Shown here: piece after piece, positions 27,385 through 37,393 of the stretch
Layout of the letters: each line of letters begins with the position of its first letter
How positions within the stretch are numbered: position 1 is the first letter of the stretch
Origin: Reyranella sp.
GTDB lineage: Bacteria; Pseudomonadota; Alphaproteobacteria; Reyranellales; Reyranellaceae
Assembly: GCF_030651995.1 (NCBI RefSeq)
Contig: NZ_JAUSBN010000075.1
Coordinates: forward strand, 1-64,000
Direction of reading: 5' to 3'
DNA length: 64,000 bases
Notes under the pieces: model-generated
Told to the model about the DNA's origin: nothing
Seen by the model: the letters and a program-made list of their open reading frames with translations, nothing else
Databases searched by the model: none
Position numbers and translations under genes: made by a program

Positions 27385-27409
27385 TGAATAACTCCGTTTG
27401 AGGTGACTG

Positions 27410-28219
27410 CTACGAACGATAGATGACGGGAAAGATCGGGACATCGAGCGGATCGCCGTCGTGCAACCCGAGATCGGGGAAGGGCGGAGAAGTCCTGCCG
27501 GCCCGCTGGACGAAGACCGCATCGTCGCCGACCCAGCGTGCCGAGAAGACGCGGCGCGCGCGCGGCGACTGGTTGCCCGGCGCGCCGTGGACCGTGCGGA
27601 AATTGAAGGCGATGGCGTCGCCCGGCTGCATGTCCCAGCCCGCAATGTCGAGCGTGGGGCGCATCGCCTCGATATCGGGCATCACCTCGAAATCGTCATT
27701 GGCGTAGAGCCGCGTACCGTCGAAGCGCATCGGCCGGAAGCCCTTGCCCCAGCCGTGCGAGCCCTTGATGCATTCCATCACGACATCGCGCGGCACGGGA
27801 TCGAGTGGAATCCAGAAGCTGACGCTCTGCCGGCCCTCGACACAGTAATAGGGCTGGTCCTGGTGCCAGGGCGTGACCGTGCTGCCGCCAGGCTGTTTCA
27901 CGAGCACATGGTCATGGAAGAAGCGGGCCGTGCGCGACCCCATGAGGCGGGCGGCGATCTCGGCGGCGGGCGACTTCCAGACGAAGGCCTCGAATTCCGG
28001 GATGCGCTGCCAGTTGCACAGATCCTGGAAGAAGGGCGCCGTCCCGTCGGCCGGCCGGACCGTCCGCTCCAGCGGGCTGGGATTGGCCATCAGCGCGTCG
28101 ACGCCGGCGCGCAGCGGCTCGACCCAGGCATCGAAGACGCCGCGCAGCAGGAGGACGCCATCCTGGCGATAACGCTCCGCGGAGTCGTCCGTTTCCTGGG
28201 GTTTGGGGTCTGGATGCAT
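27410..28219 (-). CDS. Phytanoyl-CoA dioxygenase (PhyH) family protein
   Basis: 269 residues of the Fe(II)/2-oxoglutarate oxygenase fold. The iron ligands are visible as H119 and D121 (TPWHQDQPYY) and H211 (FRTVHGAPGN); R222 is a good 2-oxoglutarate anchor. PhyH-type enzymes hydroxylate acyl-CoAs or small molecules. The substrate here is probably the compound imported by the transporter encoded downstream, with which it seems to form one operon. The HutC-like operator lies 14 bases upstream of the start. Confidence 0.87.
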   Translation of the reverse strand: MHPDPKPQETDDSAERYRQDGVLLLRGVFDAWVEPLRAGVDALMANPSPLERTVRPADGTAPFFQDLCNWQRIPEFEAFVWKSPAAEIAARLMGSRTARFFHDHVLVKQPGGSTVTPWHQDQPYYCVEGRQSVSFWIPLDPVPRDVVMECIKGSHGWGKGFRPMRFDGTRLYANDDFEVMPDIEAMRPTLDIAGWDMQPGDAIAFNFRTVHGAPGNQSPRARRVFSARWVGDDAVFVQRAGRTSPPFPDLGLHDGDPLDVPIFPVIYRS

Positions 28220-28232
28220 ACCTTGCCTGTAG

Positions 28233-28246
28233 CCTGTCTATACAGG
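28233..28246. promoter_or_regulatory. HutC/GntR-type operator between phyH-like and rutA-like genes
   Basis: CCTGTCTATACAGG: perfect 5-base arms CCTGT/ACAGG around a 4-base centre. It closely resembles the TGTATATACA core bound by HutC-group GntR repressors. It lies 14 bases before the phyH-like ATG and 107 bases before the rutA-like ATG, and contains -10-like TATA in both directions. The cognate regulator is probably the HutC-type protein encoded at the end of the same operon. Confidence 0.6.
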
Positions 28247-28317
28247 TCGAGTCAGCAGATTCTGTGCCATTCGGGACCGGAAACGCCCAAAGCCTGCGCG
28301 CCGCGGCTGGCATGCCG

Positions 28318-28340
28318 CTTGCTGCCTGTCCCGCAGCAAG
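28318..28340 (+). promoter_or_regulatory. Hairpin in the rutA-like leader
   Basis: CTTGCTGC and GCAGCAAG form a perfect 8-bp stem with a 7-base loop. It ends 12 bases before the rutA-like ATG and just before its purine-rich ribosome-binding region. It could modulate translation. No U-run follows, so it is not a terminator. Confidence 0.3.
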
Positions 28341-28352
28341 GGCAGGTGCAGG

Positions 28353-29435
<1,083 letters not shown>

Positions 29436-29445
29436 CGGGGATTTT

Positions 29446-31164
29446 CTAGACGACGCAGCCATAATGCGCGGACGACACCAGCTTCGTGTACTTGTCGTGC
29501 ACGGAGCCCGGGCGCGGACGGTCGGCCGGATCGGGCGGGCGCCAGTCGGCCATGCGGCGGGCCAGCTCGTCGTCGGAGATTTCGAGGTTCAGCGTTCGGG
29601 CGCCCGGGTCGATGACGATCGTGTCGCCGTCGCGCACCGCCGCAATCGGGCCGCCACGCGCCGCTTCCGGCGAGATGTGACCGATCAGGATGCCGTGGCT
29701 GACGCCGGAGAAGCGGCCGTCGGTGATCAGCGCCACGTCCTCGCCCAGCCCGCGTCCCTGAAGCTGGATGGTAAGCATCACCATCTCCGGCATGCCGGGG
29801 CCGCCGACGGGCCCGACATTGCGCACCACGACGACGTTGCCGGGCACGATCTCGCCGGCGCGAATCGCCTTCATCGTGTCGGCCTCCGATTCGAAGACGC
29901 GCGCGGTGCCGCGGAACTCGCCCTTCTCCAGGGTCTTGCCGCTCAGCTTCAGGAGGCAACTCTCCGGCGCGAGATTGCCCTTGAGCACGCTGATATGGTT
30001 GTTCGCGGGCGCCGCCGGCTTCGACACAGGCAACACGATGTCCTGCTGGCCGATCTCCTCGAGCGTGGGCACAGAGGCCAGGTTCTCGGCCAGCGTCTTG
30101 CCCGTCACGGTCATCACGTCGCCATGCAGGAAGCCATGGCGCAGCAGCTCCTTCATCACCACGGGCACGCCGCCGATCTCGTGCAGGCTCACCATCGCGT
30201 AGGGGCCGTGCGGCTGCAGATTGCAGATCAGCGGCATGCGCTCGCCGATCTGCTGGATGCGCTCGATGGTGATCGGCACCTGCGCCTCGCGCGCGATCGC
30301 CAGCAGATGGAGGTACATGTTGGTCGATCCACCCATCGCGTAGACCGTCGCGATGGCATTCTCAAAGGCCTTCTCCGTCATGATGTCGCGCGGGCGGATG
30401 CCGGCTTCCATCAGGCGATAGAGCGCGTCGACCGACGCCCTGGCCTGGGCGCGCACGTCGGCATGGATGTCGCTGCCTGCCTTGTAATCCGCCGGATGCG
30501 AGGCGCCGCGCGGCAGCATCATGCCCATTGCCTCGGCGATCGTGCTCATCGTGTTGGCGGTGAACATCGCCCCGCAGGTGCCGCTGCCTGGCATGACGTT
30601 GCTTTCGAGTTCGAGCAGTTCCTCGCCCGAGATTCGGCCGGCCTCGTTGGCGGCGCGACCCTCGACATAGTCCATGATGGTGAGATTGTTGCCCTTCGAG
30701 GCCCATGCGCCGAACGACACACGGCCGGGCGAGCTGGTGCCGGGATAGAGGACCAGGCCGAAGGCGTTGGTGCGGGCCAGCGGCATCAGGGCGGCCGCGC
30801 CGGTCTTGTCGCAGCCCGAGATCACGATCATCGCATCGCCGTGATGGGCGTAGTGGCCGATCTCGAAACAGTCGGCCACGACGTCACGCGACACCAGGCT
30901 GTAGCCGGCCGTCGGCGTTCCTTGAGTCAGCGCGTCGGACACCGCCGGCGCTCCGACGATCAAGCCGTTTCCGCCGCGCTCTGCCAGCAGTTCGACCAGC
31001 AGGTCGCTGATGGTGCGCACCCGATTGTTGCAGCGATGAGCGTTGGTATAGGCGCTGGCGATGGTGACGACGGCGCTGGTCTTCGCCGTCTTGTCGGGCT
31101 CGAAACCGGCGGCGCGGAGCTCGACGCGGGACTTCTTCCAGTAGGTGCTGCTGTCTTTCTTCAT
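29446..31164 (-). CDS. IlvD/Edd-family dehydratase (probable sugar-acid dehydratase)
   Basis: 572 residues. Fe-S/metal-site cysteines are visible at C45 (AHRCNN), C118 (SGCDKT) and C197 (GSGTCGAMFTANTM). The family includes dihydroxyacid dehydratase and the arabonate, xylonate and gluconate dehydratases. The latter group is favoured because a lactonase (SMP-30 type) lies two genes upstream in the same operon. The C-terminus ends in YGCVV rather than the longer IlvD tail. No branched-chain amino-acid genes are nearby. Convergent with the rutA-like gene, 10 bases apart. Confidence 0.85.
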   Translation of the reverse strand: MKKDSSTYWKKSRVELRAAGFEPDKTAKTSAVVTIASAYTNAHRCNNRVRTISDLLVELLAERGGNGLIVGAPAVSDALTQGTPTAGYSLVSRDVVADCFEIGHYAHHGDAMIVISGCDKTGAAALMPLARTNAFGLVLYPGTSSPGRVSFGAWASKGNNLTIMDYVEGRAANEAGRISGEELLELESNVMPGSGTCGAMFTANTMSTIAEAMGMMLPRGASHPADYKAGSDIHADVRAQARASVDALYRLMEAGIRPRDIMTEKAFENAIATVYAMGGSTNMYLHLLAIAREAQVPITIERIQQIGERMPLICNLQPHGPYAMVSLHEIGGVPVVMKELLRHGFLHGDVMTVTGKTLAENLASVPTLEEIGQQDIVLPVSKPAAPANNHISVLKGNLAPESCLLKLSGKTLEKGEFRGTARVFESEADTMKAIRAGEIVPGNVVVVRNVGPVGGPGMPEMVMLTIQLQGRGLGEDVALITDGRFSGVSHGILIGHISPEAARGGPIAAVRDGDTIVIDPGARTLNLEISDDELARRMADWRPPDPADRPRPGSVHDKYTKLVSSAHYGCVV

Positions 31165-31217
31165 TTCGTTCCTGCAGGAAAGGTTCTCGGCCAGCCATGT
31201 CTACGCCAATTTGACCT

Positions 31218-32189
31218 TCACGGCATCAGGAGGGACGATCCCACGGTCCTGCGGCCCTCCAGGGCCCGGTGCGCCTCCTCGGCATTCCGAAGCGGAAAGG
31301 TCTGCGCGATCTTCATCCTGACCGCACCCGATTGCACCACCTCGAGAAGGTCGCGCGCGCACTCTTCGAGGCCCGCCCGCGTCTCGGTGTAGGTCGCGAG
31401 CGTGCCGCGGGTCAGGGTGAGCGAACCCTTGTTTCCAAGTATCGAAATATCGAAGGGCGGGACCGGGCCCGAGGCGTTGCCGTACGAAACCAGGTGGCCG
31501 AACCGGCGCAGGGAGTCGAGCGAGGCTTCGAATGTGTCCTTGCCGACGGCATCGAACACGACCGTGGCCATGGCCCCGCCTGTGATCTTCCTGACTTCGG
31601 CAACAACATCCTCGCGTCCATAGATGATCGGATAGTCGCAGCCATGATCGCGCGCGAGGGCGGCCTTCTCGTCGGTCGAGACCGTGCCGAGTACGAGGGC
31701 GCCCAGCGACTTGGCCCACTGGCAGAGGATCAGGCCCATTCCGCCCGCGGCGGCGTGAACCAGCACGACGTCCTGCGGTCCCACGCGATGGATCTGCCGC
31801 AGGAGATACTGCGCGGTCATGCCTTGCAGCATCATTGCCGCCGCCGTCCGGTCGTCGATCGAATCGGGAATGAGGATCAGGCGTTCTGCGGGAATGACGC
31901 GGATCTCGCTGTAGCTGCCCGGCACCGGCGCATAGGCAACCCGATCGCCGACCTTTATCCCCGTGACCTCGGCGCCCACTTCCTCGACGATGCCTGCGCC
32001 TTCGTTGCCCGGAATGACGGGCAGTCTGAAGGGGAAGTTGCCCCGGCGTTGCGAGACCTCGACGAAGTTCAGGCCGATCGCCGTATGGCGCAGACGTACC
32101 TCGTGCGGCCGGGGCGGCCTGACAGTGACCTCTTCCCAGCGAAGCACTTCAGGACCACCGAACTGATGAATGCGAATCGCGTGCGGCAT
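31218..32189 (-). CDS. NADPH:quinone oxidoreductase (zeta-crystallin-like MDR family)
   Basis: 323 residues of the medium-chain dehydrogenase/reductase superfamily without structural zinc. The coenzyme-binding motif is VHAAAGGMGLILCQWAKSLGA, where AAGGMG is the quinone-oxidoreductase form. The substrate-site region RRGNFPFRLPVIPGNEGAG is also typical. It reduces quinones or enoyl substrates with NADPH. It lies 11 bases after the lactonase gene and 53 bases before the dehydratase gene. Confidence 0.9.
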   Translation of the reverse strand: MPHAIRIHQFGGPEVLRWEEVTVRPPRPHEVRLRHTAIGLNFVEVSQRRGNFPFRLPVIPGNEGAGIVEEVGAEVTGIKVGDRVAYAPVPGSYSEIRVIPAERLILIPDSIDDRTAAAMMLQGMTAQYLLRQIHRVGPQDVVLVHAAAGGMGLILCQWAKSLGALVLGTVSTDEKAALARDHGCDYPIIYGREDVVAEVRKITGGAMATVVFDAVGKDTFEASLDSLRRFGHLVSYGNASGPVPPFDISILGNKGSLTLTRGTLATYTETRAGLEECARDLLEVVQSGAVRMKIAQTFPLRNAEEAHRALEGRRTVGSSLLMP

Positions 32190-32200
32190 GCTTTTCTCCC

Positions 32201-33073
32201 CTAAACCCGAACCTTGGCGGCATGCATGGGCACGCCGGAGACGTCGCTGCGGATCCGGTAGATGCTACCGCATCTGTCGGACGGCCCGCCCTTCGATCCG
32301 GTCACGACATACAGGTCCCGAAGGTCGTCGCCGCCGAAGCAGAGGCTCGTGACGAGCGGCAACGGGATCTCGATGTCGCGGCGATGCGACCCGTCGGCGT
32401 TGAACACGCGCACGATGCCGGCGTGGGCGACAGCGACCCAGACCGATCCGTCGACGGCCACCTTCATGCCATCGGGTGTTCCGTGGCCGCCGAAGGTCGC
32501 GAAGGGGCGCCACGGTCCGAGCGCGCCGTCCGGGTGGACATCGTAGACGCGCACGACATCGGCCCTTGCATCAGCGTGGTACAGGAGGCGCCCGTCGGCC
32601 GAGAAGGCAATGCCGTTGCTGAGCAGGATGCCCTCGGCGACGGTATGGATCGTGCCGTCCAGATCGATCCGGTGCAGGAAGCCCGGGGTCGGCGTATCAC
32701 CGCTGAAGACACGGAACGTCAGCGATCCGACATACACGCGGCCCATCGCATCGACCGTCAGGTCGTTGAAGCCGGTCGCGCCGGGCAGCTGCGACAGCGA
32801 CAGTATCGACGACGTCTTGCCGTCGGCGATCCTGACGACGGCGATGTCGCGCCCGCCAACGACGAGAGCGTCTCCGCCGTGCAGCGACATCCCGCCGACA
32901 CCGCGCCGCTTGGGTACGACCGTCGAGACATTGCCGGCCCGGTCGAGCAGGTTGACACCGCCGGCGGCCGCATCGCTGAAATAGAGGCCAGCACCCGCAT
33001 CCCAGACCGGGCCTTCGATCAATCCAAATCCTGTCGCCAGGCATTCCATGTGGAGTTCCCTTCCGTCTTTCAT
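32201..33073 (-). CDS. SMP-30/gluconolaconase-family lactonase
   Basis: 290 residues from the ATG at 33071-33073, which overlaps the IclR stop by four bases. Six-bladed propeller features are visible: a metal-binding Glu in FGLIEGPVWD, the ligand segment GATGFNDLTVDAMGRVYVG, LSNGIAFSADGRLLYHAD and GTPDGMKVAVDGSVW. These metal-dependent enzymes open sugar lactones to sugar acids. With the downstream IlvD/Edd-type dehydratase it would give two consecutive steps of oxidative sugar breakdown. Confidence 0.88.
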   Translation of the reverse strand: MKDGRELHMECLATGFGLIEGPVWDAGAGLYFSDAAAGGVNLLDRAGNVSTVVPKRRGVGGMSLHGGDALVVGGRDIAVVRIADGKTSSILSLSQLPGATGFNDLTVDAMGRVYVGSLTFRVFSGDTPTPGFLHRIDLDGTIHTVAEGILLSNGIAFSADGRLLYHADARADVVRVYDVHPDGALGPWRPFATFGGHGTPDGMKVAVDGSVWVAVAHAGIVRVFNADGSHRRDIEIPLPLVTSLCFGGDDLRDLYVVTGSKGGPSDRCGSIYRIRSDVSGVPMHAAKVRV

Positions 33074-33822
33074 TCGAGGCCCCGGCGCAGTTCGCGCAGG
33101 ATGTGGGGGCACCGCGCTTCCAGCCGGTCGACGCGGCCGCCCACGCCGATGGCCAGGATGCGGCCATGGTGCCGGACCGGCAGCAGCATGGCGATCAGAC
33201 CGAAGCCCGGCATGATGTTGCGCGAGAAGACGTAACCCTGCCGGCGAACGTCGTTCACCTGCTCCATGAGCGTGGCGAGTGGAATGCGCCGGCTCGGATC
33301 GCGCTTGCGGGCATTGATCCGGCGCAGGAGCGTCTCGATCTCGTCATCCGGTCGCGCGCTCAGCAGGAGGTAGCCGAGGCCCGAACCGGCCAGCGGTCGC
33401 ACGGTTCCGGATCGCAGTCGCAGGTCGAGCGGCCGGTTCGACGAGATGACGTAGATGTATTGCGCCAGCAGATCGCTCTGCGTGCCGAGGCAGACCATCT
33501 CGCCGGTGACGGCGCTCAGGTGCTGCATGAAAGGCAGGATGCGATTGTCGCCGAACAGCGCGTCCTGGACCCAGTGTCCAAGGGTGGCCACCCGCATCGT
33601 GGGCATGTACGTGCGCGAGGCCTTGTCGTAGTCGAGATAGCCCATTGCCACGATGCTCTTGAGGAGCGAGTAGCCGCTCGAGAGCGGATATCCGAAGTGG
33701 GAAACGATGTCGTGCAGGCTCGCAGGCCGCCGCATGTCGTCGAAGTATTCGAGAACCTCGAAGACGCGACGGGCGGATTTTATGACGCTGCTGGGCATGC
33801 TTCGCGGCCCACTATGGATCAC
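33070..33822 (-). CDS. IclR-family transcriptional regulator
   Basis: 250 residues with the N-terminal winged helix (SARRVFEVLEYFDDMRRPAS, then LHDIVSHFGYPLSSGYSLLK) and the C-terminal effector domain. Start at 33822, or at the Met nine codons later (33798). It heads the lactonase, quinone oxidoreductase and dehydratase operon and faces the acyl-CoA dehydrogenase operon. The perfect palindrome in the gap (33855-33868), repeated downstream near 36301, is its likely binding site, so it probably controls both operons and itself. Confidence 0.88.
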   Translation of the reverse strand: MIHSGPRSMPSSVIKSARRVFEVLEYFDDMRRPASLHDIVSHFGYPLSSGYSLLKSIVAMGYLDYDKASRTYMPTMRVATLGHWVQDALFGDNRILPFMQHLSAVTGEMVCLGTQSDLLAQYIYVISSNRPLDLRLRSGTVRPLAGSGLGYLLLSARPDDEIETLLRRINARKRDPSRRIPLATLMEQVNDVRRQGYVFSRNIMPGFGLIAMLLPVRHHGRILAIGVGGRVDRLEARCPHILRELRRGLE

Positions 33823-33854
33823 GGATCGGAGCCTGCGAAGAAGCCTGGACGATA

Positions 33855-33868
33855 TTCACATATGTGAA
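33855..33868. promoter_or_regulatory. Putative IclR operator, site 1
   Basis: TTCACATATGTGAA is a perfect 14-base palindrome in the 142-base divergent gap between the IclR gene and the first acyl-CoA dehydrogenase gene. It lies 33 bases before the IclR start and 97 bases before the dehydrogenase start. Confidence 0.6.
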
Positions 33869-33964
33869 AATAGCTGGCGGAGGATATGGGATCCTGCGCG
33901 ATGGGCCGGGATCGTGCGACGATGAGCCTGTGACATTGCGGAAACGAAGGGGAGCAGGAGGGTC

Positions 33965-35029
33965 ATGAAGGACACCGATAGTCTCATTGCAGAGGCGGCC
34001 GAGCGGCTCCTCGGCGACCTGTGCGATCCGCAAACGGTCAACAACGCCAAAGACGACAAGTGGAATGACCGGCTGTGGCAGGCACTCGCCGAGAACGGGC
34101 TGATCCATGCCAGCATCCCCGAGGAACTCGGAGGATCTGGGGCCGGCCTGAGCGACGGCTTCGAACTGATGCGACTGGCGGGCCGTTTCGCCGTGCCGGT
34201 GCCGTTGGCCGAGACGATGCTGGCGGGCTGGCTCCTGGCGAAGGGCGGCCTGGCCGTTCCGCAGGGGCGGATGTCGATCGCGCCGGTGCAGCCGACCGAT
34301 ACGATTGCGCTCAAGGACGACGGAACGCTGGCCGGGCGGGCCCGCGCTGTTTCCTTCGCGCGCGAGGCGCTCCACTTCGCCGTGTTCGTGATGGCGCCGT
34401 CGGGGCCGAGGGTCGCCCTTGTTGCTGCAGGCGACTGCCGTCTCGAGGAGGATGAGAACCTGGCCGGGGAGCCTCTCGACGATCTGGTCTTTGAGGGGAC
34501 GCGGCCCCTGGCGACCGCCGCTTTGCCGGCGGGCCTCGATCAGCGGAGCTTCCTGCTGATGGGCTGCGTCGTGCGATCCCTGCAGATCGCCGGCGCCCTG
34601 GAGGACATGCTCACGCGCAGCGTCGCCTATGCCCAGCAGCGGGTGGCCTTCGAGAAGAAGATCTCGAAGTTCCAGGCCGTGCAGCACAACCTGGCCCGTC
34701 TCGCCGGCGAAACGTCCGCGGCCCTCGCGGCCGCGGGATCGGCCGCTGATGCGCTGGCGAGCGGTACGGCCGACGCGGATGCCGTCTTTCTCGAAGCGGC
34801 AGCCGCGAAGATCCGGTGCGCGGAGGCGGCCAGCACGGGCGTCGCCATCGCCCACCAGGTGCACGGCGCCATCGGCTACACGACGGAGTACGTGCTGCAC
34901 CGTTTCAGCCTCCGGGCCCTGGGATGGCGCGACGACTTCGGAAACGAAAGCTACTGGGCGGTCGAGTTGGGCAAGATGCTGGCCCGCCGTGGCGCCGACG
35001 ATCTTTGGCCCCTCGTGGCCTCCCGTTAA
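33965..35029 (+). CDS. Acyl-CoA dehydrogenase family protein (small subunit-like)
   Basis: 354 residues. The N-terminal helical domain (LWQALAENGLIHASIPEELG) and the C-terminal domain (VAFEKKISKFQAVQHNLARL, then VHGAIGYTTEYVLHRF) are those of the acyl-CoA dehydrogenase fold. The middle beta domain is diverged. Paired acyl-CoA dehydrogenase genes in catabolic operons often encode a heteromer in which one chain is less canonical; this may be that chain. Strong GGAGCAGGAGGG region before the ATG. 34 bases before the second gene. Confidence 0.87.
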   Translation: MKDTDSLIAEAAERLLGDLCDPQTVNNAKDDKWNDRLWQALAENGLIHASIPEELGGSGAGLSDGFELMRLAGRFAVPVPLAETMLAGWLLAKGGLAVPQGRMSIAPVQPTDTIALKDDGTLAGRARAVSFAREALHFAVFVMAPSGPRVALVAAGDCRLEEDENLAGEPLDDLVFEGTRPLATAALPAGLDQRSFLLMGCVVRSLQIAGALEDMLTRSVAYAQQRVAFEKKISKFQAVQHNLARLAGETSAALAAAGSAADALASGTADADAVFLEAAAAKIRCAEAASTGVAIAHQVHGAIGYTTEYVLHRFSLRALGWRDDFGNESYWAVELGKMLARRGADDLWPLVASR

Positions 35030-35063
35030 CCCCCTTGGGCGACCAGAGACAGGATTGCAAGAC

Positions 35064-36227
35064 ATGTCCTCAGCGCTGACTTTCGACCCCATCCGCTTGC
35101 CGGAAGCCTGCCAGGTGCTGCGGCAGGAAGTGCGTGCCTTCCTTGCCGAAGAGATCGCCATGGGAACCTTCGATCCCACCGGTGCCAGCATCGGCAACGA
35201 CGACAATGCACGAGCCTTCGCCAAGCGGGTGGCGGCAAAAGGCTGGATCGGCATGACCTGGCCCAAGAAGTATGGCGGTCGCGAGCGGAGCTTCCTCGAG
35301 CGCTATGTGGTGACGGAAGAGTGCCGCATCGCCAATGCTCCGGTAAGCGTCTTCTTCACCGCCGACCGCCAGAGCGGCCCGACGATCATCAAGTATGGCT
35401 CGGAGAAGATTAAGCAGTCGATCCTGCCGCGCATCGTGCAGGGAGAGCTTCACTTCTGCATCGGCATGAGCGAGCCGGGCTCGGGATCCGACCTGTTCGC
35501 CGCCAAGACCAAGGCCACCAAGACCGACGGCGGCTATCTCATCAACGGCACGAAGATCTGGACCAGCAACGCCCACAAGGCGGACTATATGATCGGGCTG
35601 TTCCGGACGTCGGCTTCGACGAAGGAGAACCGGCGCCACGGGCTGACGTCGTTCCTTGTCGACATGAAGACCGCGGGCATCAGCTGTAATCCGATAGGAC
35701 AGATGAGCGGCCTGCGCGAATTCAACGAAGTGGTCTTCCAGGACGCCTTCATTCCCGACGATCATGTGCTGGGCGAAATCGACGGCGCCTGGAAGCAGGC
35801 CACCACCGAGCTTGCCTATGAACGGTCCGGCCCCGAGCGGTTCCTCGAGACCTACTACGTACTGACCGAGCTGGTGCGTGCCGTGGGCCCCGATCCGGAC
35901 ACGCGTTCCGCCGAAGGCATCGGACGCCTGGTCGCCCAGCTCCACACGCTGCGGCGCATGTCGGTGTCGGTGGCGGGAATGCTGGAGGCGGGCAAGGAGC
36001 CCGTCGTCGAATCCTCGATCGTGAAGGACCTCGGAACGGTCTGGGAGCAGGAGCTGCCGGCGAAGGTCAGGAGCCTCGCGGCCTTCATTGAGCCGGTGCC
36101 CGGCAACCAGCCGCCGCTCGCCAGGCGCCTGGCCTTCGCCACGAAGGTTGCGCCGAAGCTGACGATTCAGGGCGGAACCACGGAAGTCCTGCGCGGCATC
36201 ATCGCGCGAGGCCTCGGCCTGCGGTGA
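35064..36227 (+). CDS. Acyl-CoA dehydrogenase
   Basis: 387 residues from the ATG at 35064. The FAD and substrate-binding motifs are intact: IGMSEPGSGSDLFAAKTKA, then WTSNAHKADYMIGL. The C-terminal GGTTEVLRGIIARGLGL is typical. It oxidises an acyl-CoA to the enoyl-CoA and passes electrons to ETF. It follows a second acyl-CoA dehydrogenase gene and is divergent from the IclR operon. The substrate is not evident; a branched or cyclic acid is possible given the neighbouring CoA-transferase. Confidence 0.9.
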   Translation: MSSALTFDPIRLPEACQVLRQEVRAFLAEEIAMGTFDPTGASIGNDDNARAFAKRVAAKGWIGMTWPKKYGGRERSFLERYVVTEECRIANAPVSVFFTADRQSGPTIIKYGSEKIKQSILPRIVQGELHFCIGMSEPGSGSDLFAAKTKATKTDGGYLINGTKIWTSNAHKADYMIGLFRTSASTKENRRHGLTSFLVDMKTAGISCNPIGQMSGLREFNEVVFQDAFIPDDHVLGEIDGAWKQATTELAYERSGPERFLETYYVLTELVRAVGPDPDTRSAEGIGRLVAQLHTLRRMSVSVAGMLEAGKEPVVESSIVKDLGTVWEQELPAKVRSLAAFIEPVPGNQPPLARRLAFATKVAPKLTIQGGTTEVLRGIIARGLGLR

Positions 36228-36544
36228 CCCTCGCGGACCTGTGAGAGCGCGGAAATCGAACCGGCTTTCCGCGTGTCGAGGCGTGCGTCGAGGGCTTGGA
36301 CTTTCACATATATGAAAGCAATGCAGTCGGTCCGAAACTGCTGGCCCCGGGCGCGCGGTCGAACCCATAGTTCGTTTCAGCCAAGGTGAGGCCGCTCCAG
36401 CGGACTCAAAAAAGCATGGCAGCGCTCGGAGGAAATCGATCATGCGGGACGGCGCATACGAGTTGCCGGCGGGCGATTGCCGTCGGTCGCGTCACGGTCT
36501 CTAATCGTCCGCCGGGACAGGGCGGAAACATCAGGAGCGATCGT
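36228..36544. other. Intergenic stretch before the TauD-like gene
   Basis: 317 bases without a convincing gene. It holds the second IclR-type palindrome (36301-36318), a GGAAA/TTTCC-type inverted repeat near 36250-36285 that may end the acyl-CoA dehydrogenase transcript, and AGGAGCGATCGT as ribosome-binding site for the following ATG. Short frames here show no protein-like character. Confidence 0.5.
36301..36318. promoter_or_regulatory. Putative IclR operator, site 2
   Basis: CTTTCACATATATGAAAG pairs at 8 of 9 positions and contains the same TTCACATAT core as the palindrome at 33855. It is 244 bases upstream of the TauD-like start, in front of the TauD/CaiB gene pair. The matching core suggests the same regulator at both places. 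Confidence 0.55.
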
Positions 36545-37393
36545 ATGGCCAGCAGCAGCATCACCGTGACGCCGATCGCGGGTTCCCTCGGGGCGGAAGT
36601 GACGGGCGTCGACCTGCGCACCATGGACAATCACGACTGGGCACAGGTCCACCAGGCGTTCCTCGACCACAAGGTGATCGCGATCCGCGATCAGGCGCTG
36701 TCGCCGCAGGACCTGATGGACGTGGGCGCGCGGTTCGGCGAGCCCAACCACTATCCCTTCGTGAAGGGCATGGACGACTTTCCGTTCCTGTTCGACATCG
36801 TCAAGGAGCCGGCCGAGACGCGCAACTTCGGCGGCGGCTGGCATTCCGACACGACCTACATGAAGACCCCGCCGCTCGCGACCCTGCTCTATGCGCTGGA
36901 GACGCCGGAGCGGGGCGGCGACACGCTCTACTGCGACATGGTCGCGGCCTACGAGAGCCTGTCGGATCGCATGAAGGAGATGCTGGGCACGCTCAAAGGG
37001 GTGAACAGCGCCGGCCTGAAGCATCTCGGCGGCCGCAAGGTACATCACTCGGTGGTCGGCGGCATGAAGATCACCGGCACCGAAGACGCAGACTCCTACG
37101 AGGCGGTGCATCCGATCGTGCGCACGGTCGAGGAGACCGGCCAGAAGGCGCTCTATTGCAGCATCGGCCACACCGTCGCCTTCGAGGGCATGACGCCGGA
37201 GGAGAGCAAGCCGATGATCGATTGGCTGCAGGCGCACGCGACCCGGCCCGAATTCACCTGCCGCGTCCACTGGAAGCCCGGCACGCTCACGATCTGGGAC
37301 AACCGCCGCACGATGCACAACGCCATCAACGATTATCACGGCATGCGTCGCCACATGCGGCGCCTGACCTCGGGCCCGACGAACCCGGTCTGA
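36545..37393 (+). CDS. TauD/TfdA-family 2-oxoglutarate-dependent dioxygenase
   Basis: 282 residues. Iron ligands H100 and D102 (GGGWHSDTTY) and H258 (WDNRRTMHNA) are present, with Arg residues at 268-273 (MRRHMRR) suitable for 2-oxoglutarate. Family members hydroxylate taurine, 2,4-D and other small acids, usually leading to cleavage. The GEPNHYPFVKGMDDFP segment resembles the alpha-ketoglutarate dioxygenases acting on aryloxy or sulphonate acids, but the substrate cannot be named. Probably regulated through the IclR palindrome upstream. Confidence 0.9.
   Translation: MASSSITVTPIAGSLGAEVTGVDLRTMDNHDWAQVHQAFLDHKVIAIRDQALSPQDLMDVGARFGEPNHYPFVKGMDDFPFLFDIVKEPAETRNFGGGWHSDTTYMKTPPLATLLYALETPERGGDTLYCDMVAAYESLSDRMKEMLGTLKGVNSAGLKHLGGRKVHHSVVGGMKITGTEDADSYEAVHPIVRTVEETGQKALYCSIGHTVAFEGMTPEESKPMIDWLQAHATRPEFTCRVHWKPGTLTIWDNRRTMHNAINDYHGMRRHMRRLTSGPTNPV

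Noticed and set aside
34629-35063. N-terminal extension of the second acyl-CoA dehydrogenase
   Set aside because: Arg/Ser-rich shadow of the first dehydrogenase gene; the ATG at 35064 gives the normal family start.
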